Under the pieces are notes generated by a model. That model saw only the letters and a list, made by a program, of their open reading frames with translations. It had not been told where the DNA came from and made no database searches. Shown here piece after piece: positions 34,443 through 43,779 of a stretch of 64,000 bases of DNA. Within the stretch, counting starts at the first letter, position 1, and the number at the start of each line of letters is the position of its first letter. The translations under genes were made by a program, and so were the position numbers. This DNA comes from Thermodesulfovibrio sp. Its GTDB lineage: Bacteria > Nitrospirota > Thermodesulfovibrionia > Thermodesulfovibrionales > UBA6898. The DNA lies in NCBI GenBank assembly GCA_013824615.1, contig PNOC01000010.1, forward strand, positions 17,781 to 81,780, written 5' to 3'.

Positions 34443-35813
34443 TTATATTCCAAGAACGTAGTATCTCAGCCATATATAAACAGATGAGATCATTACGGTT
34501 ATGATCATGATTGGCATCCCATATGCCATAAATTTGAAGAATGAAATTCGCCTGCCGGCTTTCTCGGACATGCCTACAACAATCACATTGGCAGACGCTC
34601 CGATGGCCGAGCCGTTTCCTCCGAGACATGCCCCAAGGGCTAATGACCACCAAAGAGGCATCAAATCAGGATGTTGCAGTAGCTGAACACCGGAAAGGTC
34701 CGGCCAAAGCTGTCTTGCCATATCTACGATCAGCGGATTCATTGTTGCTACATAGGGGATGTTGTCAACGATGGCAGAGGCAAAGGCTGAAAACCACATT
34801 ACAACCATTGAGGTAGCGAACATATTGCCCTGAGTTAAATCGAGAATCTGAAGTGACATCCATTTGATAAGCCCTACTTTTACAACACCACCGACGATGA
34901 TAAACAACCCCATGAAGAAGAAAATTGTCGGCCATTCAACCTCCGCTAGTACATGATGCGGTTCGTGAGTTCTGGACAACAGTAGTAAAAGTCCGGCACC
35001 AAAAAGAGCAACAGTTGCTGGTTGGAAGTGAAGCATGCCATGGAAAATAAAACCGGTTAAAACGATTCCAAGAACAACTATGGATTTTGTGAGCATTACC
35101 GGGTCTTTTATCGCCTCTTTCTCGTTCATGTTCATGATACGCTGTTTCAACTCATCCCTTGTTAAGAGCTTTTTCCCCCAGATAAGTTTAATGATGACGA
35201 TGTAGGTGACCATCAAAACGATCACAATGGGGGTCAAGTTATATATAAAATCCATGAAGCTGAGTTGTGCCTTCGAAGCTATCATTATGTTCGGCGGGTC
35301 GCCTATTAGCGTCGCTGTTCCTCCGATATTTGAGGCAAAGGCGCATGACAGGAGATACGGAACAGGATCGACATCGAGGGCATCTGCTATGAGCAGTGTC
35401 ACGGGTGTGATTAAAAGCACTGTGGTCACGTTATCAAGTAACGCACTCAGCACAGCAGTAACAATAGCGAATATAACCATTATTCTGAAGGGCTTACCCT
35501 TGCCTAATTTTGCACTCTTGATCGCTATATATTCGAAGACGCCGGTTGGTCGCATCAGGTTGATGATGACCATCATGGAAATAAGCAGGATGATGACATT
35601 CCAGTCCACACCGAATTCCTCAACATGAAATGCCTCGTTCTGCTCAAGGACTTTCAGAACGAGCATTAACCCGGCAGCAAAAAGGGCTACGACCGTTTTA
35701 TGTATTTTCTCGGACACGATCAATGCATAAGCGGCAATGAATATGGCCGTTGCTATCCAGAATGGCAAATTAAGGAAAAACACCTCTGCTTTCGTTACTG
35801 TTTCAAGGGTCAT
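34443..35813 (-). CDS. ArsB/NhaD-family ion transporter
   Basis: The 456-residue membrane protein has about eleven or twelve helices, of the ion-transporter superfamily that includes ArsB, NhaD and the P protein. Typical stretches are ALLDNVTTVLLITPVT (about 130), NIGGTATLIGDPPNIMIAS (about 165-183) and, in the second half, SAIVDNIPYVATM and GGNGSAIGASANVIVVG. The DNVTT and DNIPY pairs with the GDPPN and GASAN loops mark the two inverted repeats. Substrate (Na+/H+, arsenite or organic anion) cannot be set from sequence. Its ATG overlaps the stop of a CBS-domain gene, which may regulate it. Confidence 0.88.
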   Translation of the reverse strand: MTLETVTKAEVFFLNLPFWIATAIFIAAYALIVSEKIHKTVVALFAAGLMLVLKVLEQNEAFHVEEFGVDWNVIILLISMMVIINLMRPTGVFEYIAIKSAKLGKGKPFRIMVIFAIVTAVLSALLDNVTTVLLITPVTLLIADALDVDPVPYLLSCAFASNIGGTATLIGDPPNIMIASKAQLSFMDFIYNLTPIVIVLMVTYIVIIKLIWGKKLLTRDELKQRIMNMNEKEAIKDPVMLTKSIVVLGIVLTGFIFHGMLHFQPATVALFGAGLLLLLSRTHEPHHVLAEVEWPTIFFFMGLFIIVGGVVKVGLIKWMSLQILDLTQGNMFATSMVVMWFSAFASAIVDNIPYVATMNPLIVDMARQLWPDLSGVQLLQHPDLMPLWWSLALGACLGGNGSAIGASANVIVVGMSEKAGRRISFFKFMAYGMPIMIITVMISSVYIWLRYYVLGI

Positions 35814-36289
35814 GGTTTCTCCATATTAAACATGGCCCTGGTTATTTCATAGAAAATGTCCTTCTCATAGAGCATGCCTGTCACCGAATTCTCATTATTC
35901 AATACAGGGACTCGCTTTACATTGTTCTTCAGCATATGATCCACGCATTCCATGAGTGTTGAATCTTCCCTTACCGTAATGACCTCTGTGGTCATGAGCT
36001 CCTTTACTTTCTTGTCCGCAGCTTTTTTGGCAAGGACCTCGACCATTCCATCCCATGCAAATTCACCGAGTTCCATCAGATACATGTAGGGCGGATAGAC
36101 TGACTTCAGAATATCTCCTATGGAGAGTATGCCCAAAAGTTCCTTGTTTTCATCGAGAACTGGCAACGCCTTCACCCCGATCCTCTCTTCGTCCCGACGT
36201 GCAGTTCTGAGCAGATTTGCAGCCTCTTTGATTGTGTTCCCAGGATTCAGATATTCGACCAATGGGACCATTAAGTTTATTGCCCTCAT
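35810..36289 (-). CDS. CBS-domain protein paired with the transporter
   Basis: The 159-residue protein is made of two CBS motifs (about 8-60 with VKALPVLDENKELLGILSI, and about 95-150 with VKRVPVLNNENSVTGMLYE) separated by an insert of about 30 residues. CBS pairs bind adenine nucleotides and act as energy sensors. The gene overlaps the next transporter gene by four bases (ATGA), so a regulatory role on that transporter is likely (inference). The ATG has AGGGAGG upstream. Confidence 0.88.
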   Translation of the reverse strand: MRAINLMVPLVEYLNPGNTIKEAANLLRTARRDEERIGVKALPVLDENKELLGILSIGDILKSVYPPYMYLMELGEFAWDGMVEVLAKKAADKKVKELMTTEVITVREDSTLMECVDHMLKNNVKRVPVLNNENSVTGMLYEKDIFYEITRAMFNMEKP

Positions 36290-36464
36290 AGTGCCTCCCT
36301 AAAAGACAAGTGAACCAAATACCGAGTAGTGTTTATTGGAAAATCAGGATTCCCTCAGGATTATCGGCATGCTACGCGGAATAGCACCATTACGAAACGT
36401 CAGCACAAAAAAGCGAACGTTTCAGATCACGCCGATTATGGTTGTACTGCTGTCCCTGCGGGAA

Positions 36465-36896
36465 TTAAGAAAAGATGTTAAGAAAAGAGGGGGGGGAAAG
36501 CCCGGAATGCGTTAAACGAGGTGTTGTATCCACTGATAAGAGACTTATAGTGCGAAATCGAGTTAACTCCGAATATAAGAATAAGTCTTGTGTATCCTCC
36601 GTCGCACCATCGATTATTATTGAACCAATAGTTTTTGCTGGCTCATCGTTCTTTTCTGAAGAAATAATATATGCAGAATTATCGGAAGAACATTTTGCCT
36701 TCTTGAGGATTTCCCAGAGAGCGAGATCAAAGAAAAAGAGATCGGCCTGCGTTTTTTGCTTACTAAAAATATCCTTTTGCTCACTATGATCAAGCTGCTC
36801 CGGAGGAAATATCGCAGACACTGGCGATACTGCAAATCCCACGAAATACAGAAGAAGAAGCAAGGCAAATATCTTATTCGATTTGATCAGGCTCAT
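36465..36896 (-). CDS. Small secreted protein of unknown function
   Basis: The 143-residue protein has a clear signal peptide (IFALLLLLYFVGFAVSPVSA). The mature part of about 115 residues contains a helix FFFDLALWEILKKAK and no recognisable motif. The C-terminal THSGLSPPSFLNIFS resembles the end of the protein at 31814-32485. The ribosome-binding site is unclear. It could be the last gene of, or lie just outside, the osmoadaptation operon whose last sure gene ends at 36953. Confidence 0.5.
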   Translation of the reverse strand: MSLIKSNKIFALLLLLYFVGFAVSPVSAIFPPEQLDHSEQKDIFSKQKTQADLFFFDLALWEILKKAKCSSDNSAYIISSEKNDEPAKTIGSIIIDGATEDTQDLFLYSELTRFRTISLLSVDTTPRLTHSGLSPPSFLNIFS

Positions 36897-36952
36897 GACT
36901 CATTATCACATAACATCAATACAGATGTAAACAGAAACCGTGTCCGCAAGCC

Positions 36953-38161
36953 TCACCTATTGTCCTCATCTACGGCCTTCTTGAGCATATCCAATATGCC
37001 GGGGATTGCCGACGTAACCCTGTTCCAGTTTGGAATGAGGGCTGAGCCCATGGGGTTTTCAAAAAATGCCTGGGCTGCCATCCCTATTCCATTTGTAAAG
37101 GCCTCTACTGCCTTTGCCTCCTCATGCCTGTCGAAGGTCAAGCCGTTAATGGCAGCATCCGCTTCAAACTTCATTATAGTGTCTTCCGCCATTCTGAGAT
37201 ATGCCACCTGAAGTGTTTTGAAGAAGCCATCGGAGAAAACGACCCCCTCCGAGGCCAGGGTCCTGAATATCGACTTGCATATATCAACAGTCATCTTCAT
37301 CAGCCCTTTTGCCGGGTCTTCGGCTGATAGTATCTGATGCTTGTGCTCGTAAGTATCCATAATATCCGCCTGGCAAATTCTTCTGGGTGAGTAATTCCTG
37401 TAAACCTCTGCAAGGGCTCCCACTTCAAGCCCCCAGTCCCATGGTATCCTGTTGACTCTTGCCATGTCAGTTGTCATGCAGAACTCTCCGGCCAGAGGGT
37501 ACCTGAAGCTGTCAAGAAATACCAAAAAGGGGTGATTTTCAGTCAGAGTCCGTAGGCACCTCACCAAAGGGGTTATGAGCAGTCTCGTTACCCTTCCGTG
37601 CATCTTGTCGGTAACCCTGCTGTAAAATCCCTTGCAGAAAACATAATCCAAGTTAGGGTGTACTACCGGATAGCATAGTCTTGCCAACATTTCCCTGCTA
37701 TAGGTGAGTATGTCGCAATCATGCAGTGCTATAACATCGCAAACTCCATCGGCTATGACATAACCGTAGGCCAGCCATGCAGACCGCCCCTTACCATCCG
37801 CGCCGGGATCAAGGTCGTTCCGGCTGAATGTGTTGTATATTTCCTTTATCCTTTTTCCATCATTATGAACTACTTTGACATCGTACGGTATAGGGGACAT
37901 GAGTTCCTTGACCCTCACAAATTCCTTCTCTGAGGCCTTTGCAAGGACAAGTATAATTTTGTTTATATACGTTACCTTTGCAAGCTCTTCAATGATCTTA
38001 GGCATCGCCTTCCCCTCAAACTCCGAATACAATGCAGGGAGGACAAGGGCAACCGGCCTTGTCTTTGAATACTCGTTAAGTTCAGCCTCTATTCTCTCCA
38101 GTGAAGGTTTCCCGAGCCTGTGCAGTGTCGTAATAGTACCTGTCTGATAAAAGTCTGCCAT
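36953..38161 (-). CDS. gpgS: Glucosyl-3-phosphoglycerate synthase-like glycosyltransferase (GT81)
   Basis: The GT-A-fold transferase of 402 residues would join a nucleotide-sugar to 3-phosphoglycerate, the first step to glucosylglycerate-type compatible solutes. The nucleotide-sugar fold opens with ALVLPALYSEFEGKAMPKI. The metal-binding DxD-like motif is ALHDCDILTY (about 147). The family hallmark FRYPLAGEFCMTTDMARVNR and the IPWDWGLEVGALAEVY segment (about 222-252) are strong. The ATG has GGAGG upstream. It is the end of a run that also encodes a phosphoglycerate-sugar phosphatase, a glycerate kinase and a second transferase, which fits this pathway well. Confidence 0.82.
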   Translation of the reverse strand: MADFYQTGTITTLHRLGKPSLERIEAELNEYSKTRPVALVLPALYSEFEGKAMPKIIEELAKVTYINKIILVLAKASEKEFVRVKELMSPIPYDVKVVHNDGKRIKEIYNTFSRNDLDPGADGKGRSAWLAYGYVIADGVCDVIALHDCDILTYSREMLARLCYPVVHPNLDYVFCKGFYSRVTDKMHGRVTRLLITPLVRCLRTLTENHPFLVFLDSFRYPLAGEFCMTTDMARVNRIPWDWGLEVGALAEVYRNYSPRRICQADIMDTYEHKHQILSAEDPAKGLMKMTVDICKSIFRTLASEGVVFSDGFFKTLQVAYLRMAEDTIMKFEADAAINGLTFDRHEEAKAVEAFTNGIGMAAQAFFENPMGSALIPNWNRVTSAIPGILDMLKKAVDEDNR

Positions 38162-38197
38162 AATGGCCTCCTGTCTTATTCGTGAATTTAAAAATTA

Positions 38198-38899
38198 CTA
38201 TATATGCTCGACATCCCCTTTTTTATCATTCCCGGGTTCAGCTTCTTTCCCTTCGATTATTTTCTTTGCAGTTTCTATTCCCGCTATCCCGAATGATATG
38301 GCAAGCGCTATGACTATCCCGCCAAAGATTATGGTGAATGCTGAAACTACTATATTGGGCGCTACATTAAGCTGTTCCAAGGCCATGGCAAAGAAGAGGA
38401 CTGCAAGAAGTAGCCTTACGGCATTTGCAAGAAACTTTGCATAACTCAGTCCGCCGTTGACAGCGGCTATAAGGGCTGCCCGGCTCAGGAAGCCGGATAC
38501 CATATAACCGATCAACAGGATCAGCACAGCAGAGAGGGCGCTCGGCAGGTAAAGGAAAAACTGGGTTACGAGGTTATTTATGGCATGAATGTTCAGGGCA
38601 CTGAAACCGACCATTACTGAAACTATCGTAAAGAGCCAAAAAATAGCTGACACCAGGACATCCGAAGGTTTTGTCCATATGTCCCCCTTTCTCATCATCG
38701 CTGTTATGCTTGTCTTGTCGCACCAGCTGTCGAACCTGAGGACATTAAGAACTTTACTCAAAATCTTCTTGGTTATCCAGGCCAGAAACAGGCCCAGGAC
38801 AACAATCGTGAGCATGGCGAGAAAGTTCGGCAGAAATAATCTGAATTTAATGAATACCTCCTTTATTGGTTCCATGACTAGATCGATAAATCCTTCCAT
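38198..38899 (-). CDS. MscS-like membrane protein without a full channel domain (TM-helix repeat)
   Basis: The 233-residue protein has four or five helices. It shows the conserved TM-helix repeat found at the start of many small-conductance mechanosensitive channels (PNFLAMLTIVVLGLFLAWI and ALSAVLILLIGYMVSGFLSR), but lacks the beta domain of MscS. A charged C-terminal tail ends in DKKGDVEHI. Its place between the two osmolyte glycosyltransferases suggests a role in release or sensing of the solute under osmotic down-shock (inference). The ATG follows AAGGGAGG. Confidence 0.75.
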   Translation of the reverse strand: MEGFIDLVMEPIKEVFIKFRLFLPNFLAMLTIVVLGLFLAWITKKILSKVLNVLRFDSWCDKTSITAMMRKGDIWTKPSDVLVSAIFWLFTIVSVMVGFSALNIHAINNLVTQFFLYLPSALSAVLILLIGYMVSGFLSRAALIAAVNGGLSYAKFLANAVRLLLAVLFFAMALEQLNVAPNIVVSAFTIIFGGIVIALAISFGIAGIETAKKIIEGKEAEPGNDKKGDVEHI

Positions 38900-38911
38900 A
38901 TCACACCTCCC

Positions 38912-40126
38912 TTATTTCCATCCATTTGCAAGATGGTACTTCGTTTTCTCAAATTGCAAGCAAAGCTTTTCTATCTCAGCCTCAGCCTCTGTCTGGCTTT
39001 TATCGTCCACGTCCATTACAAAGGAGGCGGTTTTGCCGAGGTACAGAGGCATAAGTGATTTAATGAGCTGCTGAGGCGGCAGTTTTCGTTTTTTGTAAGC
39101 CAGGGCAAAGTCATAAACTATTCGTGCCCATAGCTCCGGTGAAAACCTGAATTCAGCATCAGCAGCGGCACTCTGCATGCGGAGCTCGTTGAAATCCCCG
39201 CTCCCTATGATCTCGATCCATATCTCCTGGAGATTCTTCAATCCCTCTCTGAACGTCCGAAGCATCCGGCTCACATCTACCTTAATGTGATCCAGTGCAA
39301 CATAGTATTTGAATCCGAATGTCTCAACCTCCTCAACACTATTGATGGTTTTCCAGACATCATAATGCCTTTCAGTGAGTTCAAACAGGGAGCCCACCAC
39401 CTGCACAAGCATATCGCTGAGATCAGAACCGGGATCCTTCGGGTCGTGGATTTTTGCTCCGAGAAATGCTTGGCAGATATTGAATCCATTGGCAATGGCC
39501 TCGGTAGTCATCCATATGTCTATACCGAATCTGGCCACGTCAGTCCCCCATACATCCTGATTCAGGTAATGCTCCATCAGTCTCCTCGAAAACCCGAATT
39601 CTCCGCCAATGGGTTGCCTGATCTTTTTCCCGTAAAGTGCCCTTGTCATCGGGTACACGATAGAATTGGTTATGGTCCCGTCAAACTTGTGCCTGGCGTA
39701 AAGTGGTGCAACAAAGTCAAAGGTCCCGCTCAGCACCGGCTTAAGCAGAAGCTCAATCCATTCGGGGGTGATGCTTCGCAAGTCCGAGTCCACAATAGCA
39801 CACGCATCTGCCCCCATATCAACGGCGTTTGTAAATATTGTCCTGATTGCGCTTCCCTTCCCGGGAATGCCGTGATATGGCGTCGTTATCCGGTGAGCCA
39901 TGGATAAAGGGTGCTTCAGCAATAGTGCATTTCGGTCAATAACAGCGTTTTTTACAATTTCGGAGGTTCCGTCTTTTGATCCACCGTCCGAATTTACGAT
40001 AACGGCTTTCTTATCGGGAAAGTATTTAGCCAAGCCGGCGTCAACAGCGCTTACAACATGGCCTATTGTCCTGGCGTTGTTATAGCTTGGGATGCCGACT
40101 ACGATATCTATTTCGCTGCTATTCAT
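38912..40126 (-). CDS. Family 2 glycosyltransferase of the compatible-solute operon
   Basis: The 404-residue protein has the GT2 opening DIVVGIPSYNNARTIGHVV and acidic pairs NSDGGSKDGT and DSDLRSITPEW (the DxD motif). The second half is helical with the stretch RQPIGGEFGFSRRLMEHY. A likely role is adding a second sugar (for example mannose, as in mannosylglucosylglycerate) or acting on the same acceptor as GpgS; this rests on operon context. The frame opens to 40192, but the ATG at 40126 is chosen since it overlaps the stop of the glycerate kinase gene. Confidence 0.75.
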   Translation of the reverse strand: MNSSEIDIVVGIPSYNNARTIGHVVSAVDAGLAKYFPDKKAVIVNSDGGSKDGTSEIVKNAVIDRNALLLKHPLSMAHRITTPYHGIPGKGSAIRTIFTNAVDMGADACAIVDSDLRSITPEWIELLLKPVLSGTFDFVAPLYARHKFDGTITNSIVYPMTRALYGKKIRQPIGGEFGFSRRLMEHYLNQDVWGTDVARFGIDIWMTTEAIANGFNICQAFLGAKIHDPKDPGSDLSDMLVQVVGSLFELTERHYDVWKTINSVEEVETFGFKYYVALDHIKVDVSRMLRTFREGLKNLQEIWIEIIGSGDFNELRMQSAAADAEFRFSPELWARIVYDFALAYKKRKLPPQQLIKSLMPLYLGKTASFVMDVDDKSQTEAEAEIEKLCLQFEKTKYHLANGWK

Positions 40127-41516
40127 TCGTTGCCATTTCGGTTTTATTACCAACAGGAACACTATGCCCACAGACAGTGGAGTCCGACACAAGAATCAAC
40201 TGAATATCCATCACATTGGTCCCGGTTGGACCTGTCTTGATATGATGGTCGCTGCCAGTTAAAGCATCGAGTTTCTCAAAATAAACATACGAATTGTTAT
40301 CTGCTAGGTACGTTTGGGGGTCGAGCCCGACTCTGTTGGCCAGATTCACCGTATTGCCGTCGACAACTGCGCCCGTGGCGTCTGTGGGGCCGTCTGTCCC
40401 GTCTGTTCCTGCCGAGAGCATGGTGATGCCTTCACTCCCGCTAATCTCAATCGCAAAGGCCAGCGCCATTTCCTGATTTCTTCCACCCTTCCCCGTGCCT
40501 TTTACCATTACAGTAGTCTCTCCTCCGGAAATAAGGCAGTGAGGCTTTCCCGGCTTTTTATCTCTCTTTACTCTCCTTGCGATATCAGCCAGATACCTGG
40601 CTGCGTTCCTTGCCTCTCCCTGAAGCTTATCAGTTATGATCTCCGTGTCAAAACCCATTTCTTCCGCAATCTCCTTTGCCGCGGCAATAGCCTGCCTCAA
40701 ACTACCCACGATGAACGCTGACGCATTATTGAAACATGGCTCCCCTTCTTTAGGTGTCTCGGGCACCGTTCCGTTAACCCCTGCCCTCAGGTGGTTAAGA
40801 ACCTTTTCAGGGAACCTGTCCTCCACGTTGTGTGTTGTGACAATATTCAATGCATCTGCGAAAGTAGAGCGGTCCGGGACAGTCGGACCAGAGGCTATGA
40901 CATCGAGCCGGTCACCAATCACGTCAGAAAGAATCAAAGTTACCACAGTTGCCGGACTCGCCATCCCGGCAAGCTGCCCGCCTTTAACCTTTGACAGGTG
41001 CTTCCTTACAGTATTCAACTCGTCAATTGTGGCGCCTGACTTAAGAAGGAGGTCGGTCGTTATTTGCTTGTCTTCAAGAGTCAGCCCATTGGCCGGCGAA
41101 ACCAGCAAGGCAGAACCGCCTCCGGATAGCAAGCAGATTATCAGTGTCTTATCATCAACCTTCCTGAGCATCTCAAGAATTTCACCGGTTCCTCTGACAC
41201 CTGCCAGATCCGGCAGAGGATGTGAAGCTTCTACCTGCCTTATTCTATCGAGATGTGTCGTGTGGCCATATTTTACGATTATGACCCCTTTGTCAACCCG
41301 CTCTCCCATCACATCCTCAACCGCCCGAGCCATGAGTGCTGTCCCTTTGCCTGCGCCTATCACCATGACCCTGTTGAAATTGCTTAAGTCATAGAGCGTT
41401 CCACCGACCATCAGGCGGTTTTCTTCGAGGTAAACAGCCTTTTTTACAGCAATATATGGGTCAGATGCTATTAACGCTGAACGGTATATCTTAATACCAG
41501 AATCTCTTTCCATCAT
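40119..41516 (-). CDS. Glycerate 2-kinase, MOFRL/DUF4147 type
   Basis: The 465-residue protein phosphorylates D-glycerate. The N-terminal DUF4147 domain carries VIGAGKGTALMARA (about 55-68), SGGGSALL (near residue 130) and NTVRKHLSKVKGG. The C-terminal MOFRL domain holds LISGGETTV and the GGRNQEMAL motif (about 350), then SAGTDGTDGPTDATGA. It would supply phosphoglycerate for the sugar transferases, or recycle glycerate from solute breakdown. The ATG at 41516 overlaps the preceding gene stop as ATGA; the longer frame to 41555 is less likely. Confidence 0.88.
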   Translation of the reverse strand: MMERDSGIKIYRSALIASDPYIAVKKAVYLEENRLMVGGTLYDLSNFNRVMVIGAGKGTALMARAVEDVMGERVDKGVIIVKYGHTTHLDRIRQVEASHPLPDLAGVRGTGEILEMLRKVDDKTLIICLLSGGGSALLVSPANGLTLEDKQITTDLLLKSGATIDELNTVRKHLSKVKGGQLAGMASPATVVTLILSDVIGDRLDVIASGPTVPDRSTFADALNIVTTHNVEDRFPEKVLNHLRAGVNGTVPETPKEGEPCFNNASAFIVGSLRQAIAAAKEIAEEMGFDTEIITDKLQGEARNAARYLADIARRVKRDKKPGKPHCLISGGETTVMVKGTGKGGRNQEMALAFAIEISGSEGITMLSAGTDGTDGPTDATGAVVDGNTVNLANRVGLDPQTYLADNNSYVYFEKLDALTGSDHHIKTGPTGTNVMDIQLILVSDSTVCGHSVPVGNKTEMATNE

Positions 41517-42316
41517 AGCATCCTTCGCAAAAGTTCCATTATCGCCCTGTTCCATCCATTTGGCCCAATTCCTTCTGCCCTTATCAGGGTTGGTAAATTT
41601 ACCCTGGTATCATAACTCCCGTCTTCCTTCTGAATAAGAACGGCCTGGTCTACAGCCCGCAGCATCGGAAGATCATTAAATCCGTCGCCAAGCCCAATGG
41701 TAAAGATTTCCTGGTGCTTTTTTTTGTAAAGACCCTTCAGGATGTCTACGGCCTTCCCTTTGTCGTGATCACCCATAACATGATAGAATTCCCCCTGAGT
41801 CCAGTGAAGGCCGGCGGCGTCTATCGTTTCCAGAAAAGCCTCGTCGGGATTCCCCTCAAACACAAACGGCTCATCAAAATCTCTCATCCCTGCAAGCTTT
41901 GCCTCTTCAGCGTTCAGGCCGGTAAGTTCCGAAATAGCTTCGGCCGTCATATCGCCAAACCCTTTCACCTTGCTGTGGAGTTGGTCTCTTAAGGCTGAAA
42001 AGGTATTTCTTAGCTCAGCATATGGCTTGCCGAGAAAAACAACATGATACAATCCATCTACCTTAAATAGCGGATTATGCATAAAATACTCAGCCGGTAT
42101 AAATATTCCCCCTCCGTTTTCAGATATGAAAGGGTGAATATTGTGTAGTCTTCCTCTGTAAACTTCAATCTCTGCCCTTGTCTTACTGGAGCAGAGAATA
42201 AGGGGTATCTTGTTTTCATTTATCACGGTTAAGGCCTGAAGGCCTGCTTCATAGGAGTAGGTCCTTGGGTGAAGCAGTGTGCCGTCCAGATCAGTAAATA
42301 TGACTATCTGTTTCAC
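41513..42316 (-). CDS. HAD phosphatase of the mannosyl-3-phosphoglycerate phosphatase family
   Basis: The 267-residue HAD-IIB hydrolase has catalytic Asp8 and Asp10 in FTDLDGTLL, the CSSKTRAEIEVY motif II region, and the acidic GLGDGFNDLPML motif IV (about 210-222). The stretch FISENGGGIFIP is typical of MpgP and its relatives. It would remove phosphate from a glycosyl-3-phosphoglycerate made by the downstream transferases, giving the final osmolyte. The start is GTG placed directly after the stop of the M23 peptidase gene (TAG then GTG). Confidence 0.85.
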   Translation of the reverse strand: MKQIVIFTDLDGTLLHPRTYSYEAGLQALTVINENKIPLILCSSKTRAEIEVYRGRLHNIHPFISENGGGIFIPAEYFMHNPLFKVDGLYHVVFLGKPYAELRNTFSALRDQLHSKVKGFGDMTAEAISELTGLNAEEAKLAGMRDFDEPFVFEGNPDEAFLETIDAAGLHWTQGEFYHVMGDHDKGKAVDILKGLYKKKHQEIFTIGLGDGFNDLPMLRAVDQAVLIQKEDGSYDTRVNLPTLIRAEGIGPNGWNRAIMELLRRML

Positions 42317-43567
42317 CTACCTATCACTCCTTTCACCTGAGGCCACGATTGGTAACCCAATAAGAGCAAGCCGCGTGTCCATCGTCTTCCTGTAGCTGCT
42401 GAAATCAGCCAAAAGTGTCTTCGGTATTGCTTCCCCTGCGGGCATTTTTATTTTGAGCGGGTTCATCGTTTTATTGTTAACCAGCATTTCATAATGCAGA
42501 TGCGGTCCTGTCGACATGCCTGTGCTGCCCACATAGCCGACAACCTGCCCCTGTTCTACTTTTTTCCCGCTGCTTATTCCTTCGCCAAATTTCGACAGAT
42601 GGCCATAGCATGTTCTGTAGCCGTTGGGATGGCTTAGTATTACTAACTTGCCGTAACCGTTCTTATAGCCTGCGAAACTGACTGTTCCCCCGCCCGAAGC
42701 AGAGACCGGAGTGCCGGCAGGAGCTGAATAATCGATCCCGTGATGGGGACGATAGATCTTGAGTATCGGATGCAGGCGGGAACCGGAATAGTGTGAGCTG
42801 ATTTTTCTGAAGTTCAAAGGCGCCTTGAGAAAGGCTTTTCGAAGGGATCTGCCTGTTTCATCGTAATAATGAGCATCTCCATTCTGCTCAAATCTATAGG
42901 CCGCATAGAGACTGCCATTATTGATAAACTGGGCTGAAAGTATTTTGCCGAATTTCCTGAATTCGTTATCCAAATAGAGACCCTCAACCACAATCCTGAA
43001 CGAATCTCCGCTTCTCAGGCCAGTTGAAAAGTCGATGTCCCATGCGAGGATATCAGAAAGGTCGAGCCCCAGAAGGAGGTGTTCCCTGTCTTCGCCGATC
43101 GAGTCTATAAGATTATTCCTGATCACCCCGCCCACGCTCAAAATTCTTTTTTCGTAGGCAATGACCTTCTTTTCTGCCCGATATCCTGAATCAGTGTTTA
43201 TTACGGTCACAACCGAGTCATCATCTATACCGTAGGTAAAAGACTCTAACTTCCTGTCAGGGCCGACCACTATTTTGTAGGGCTTGAAACTACCCAGACT
43301 GCTCAGTTTATGCACATTAGCCGATGCTTCACTCACCATAAGGCTTTCTTTCAGTCTCAACTTGTGTTTTTTAAATATATTGACTAAATTTTCTCCTGAT
43401 CTGACAAAACCTGTTATGACTGTTTGAGCGGTCTTCTCCTGCGTAAAGTCCTTTTGATCAACGGCAAAGTCCAGGTTGTAATAATATTCAGCAACTCCAA
43501 TAACCAGGCACGCAATAAATAAAAGGCACAGCACATATTTAGCCGTTTTTTCTTCAATCTCTATCAT
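42317..43567 (-). CDS. M23-family murein DD-endopeptidase, MepM-like
   Basis: The 416-residue protein is anchored by an N-terminal helix (about 10-28). A LysM/OapA-like middle region (about 45-240, including SGENLVNIFKKHKL) is followed by a LytM domain. The zinc site is complete: His275xxxAsp279 in HHGIDYSAP and His356-x-His358 in GPHLHYE. Such enzymes cut peptidoglycan crosslinks during growth. It sits at the head of the osmolyte genes, between a ClC channel and the phosphatase, perhaps linking wall expansion to turgor. Its ATG overlaps the stop of a small frame at 43564. Confidence 0.9.
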   Translation of the reverse strand: MIEIEEKTAKYVLCLLFIACLVIGVAEYYYNLDFAVDQKDFTQEKTAQTVITGFVRSGENLVNIFKKHKLRLKESLMVSEASANVHKLSSLGSFKPYKIVVGPDRKLESFTYGIDDDSVVTVINTDSGYRAEKKVIAYEKRILSVGGVIRNNLIDSIGEDREHLLLGLDLSDILAWDIDFSTGLRSGDSFRIVVEGLYLDNEFRKFGKILSAQFINNGSLYAAYRFEQNGDAHYYDETGRSLRKAFLKAPLNFRKISSHYSGSRLHPILKIYRPHHGIDYSAPAGTPVSASGGGTVSFAGYKNGYGKLVILSHPNGYRTCYGHLSKFGEGISSGKKVEQGQVVGYVGSTGMSTGPHLHYEMLVNNKTMNPLKIKMPAGEAIPKTLLADFSSYRKTMDTRLALIGLPIVASGERSDR

Positions 43568-43776
43568 AAGAGCCTCCAGCTAAAATAGTTATGAAGTACA
43601 TACCGGTAAGCAAAATGAGAAAATGGTGGAACTGTCGAACTAGGCAATAGGGCAAGATAAATCGGGAATGTGGCATGAAAAATGAATATAAGGGATAACA
43701 GAGTGCGAAGGCAATATCTCACCGGTGTCGTGAAAGGAATTTCATTGTCTTTCATTCTCTGTATTAGATTTATCAT
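43564..43776 (-). CDS. Possible small membrane protein between clc and the M23 gene
   Basis: The 70-residue frame has one hydrophobic segment (CLRTLLSLIFIFHATFPIYLALLP). It begins 3 bases after the ClC gene stop and ends overlapping the peptidase start by four bases, exactly as a coupled operon gene would. No ribosome-binding site is evident and no family is known. It may be a real short gene or just an open intercistronic spacer. Confidence 0.35.
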   Translation of the reverse strand: MINLIQRMKDNEIPFTTPVRYCLRTLLSLIFIFHATFPIYLALLPSSTVPPFSHFAYRYVLHNYFSWRLL

Positions 43777-43779
43777 ATC

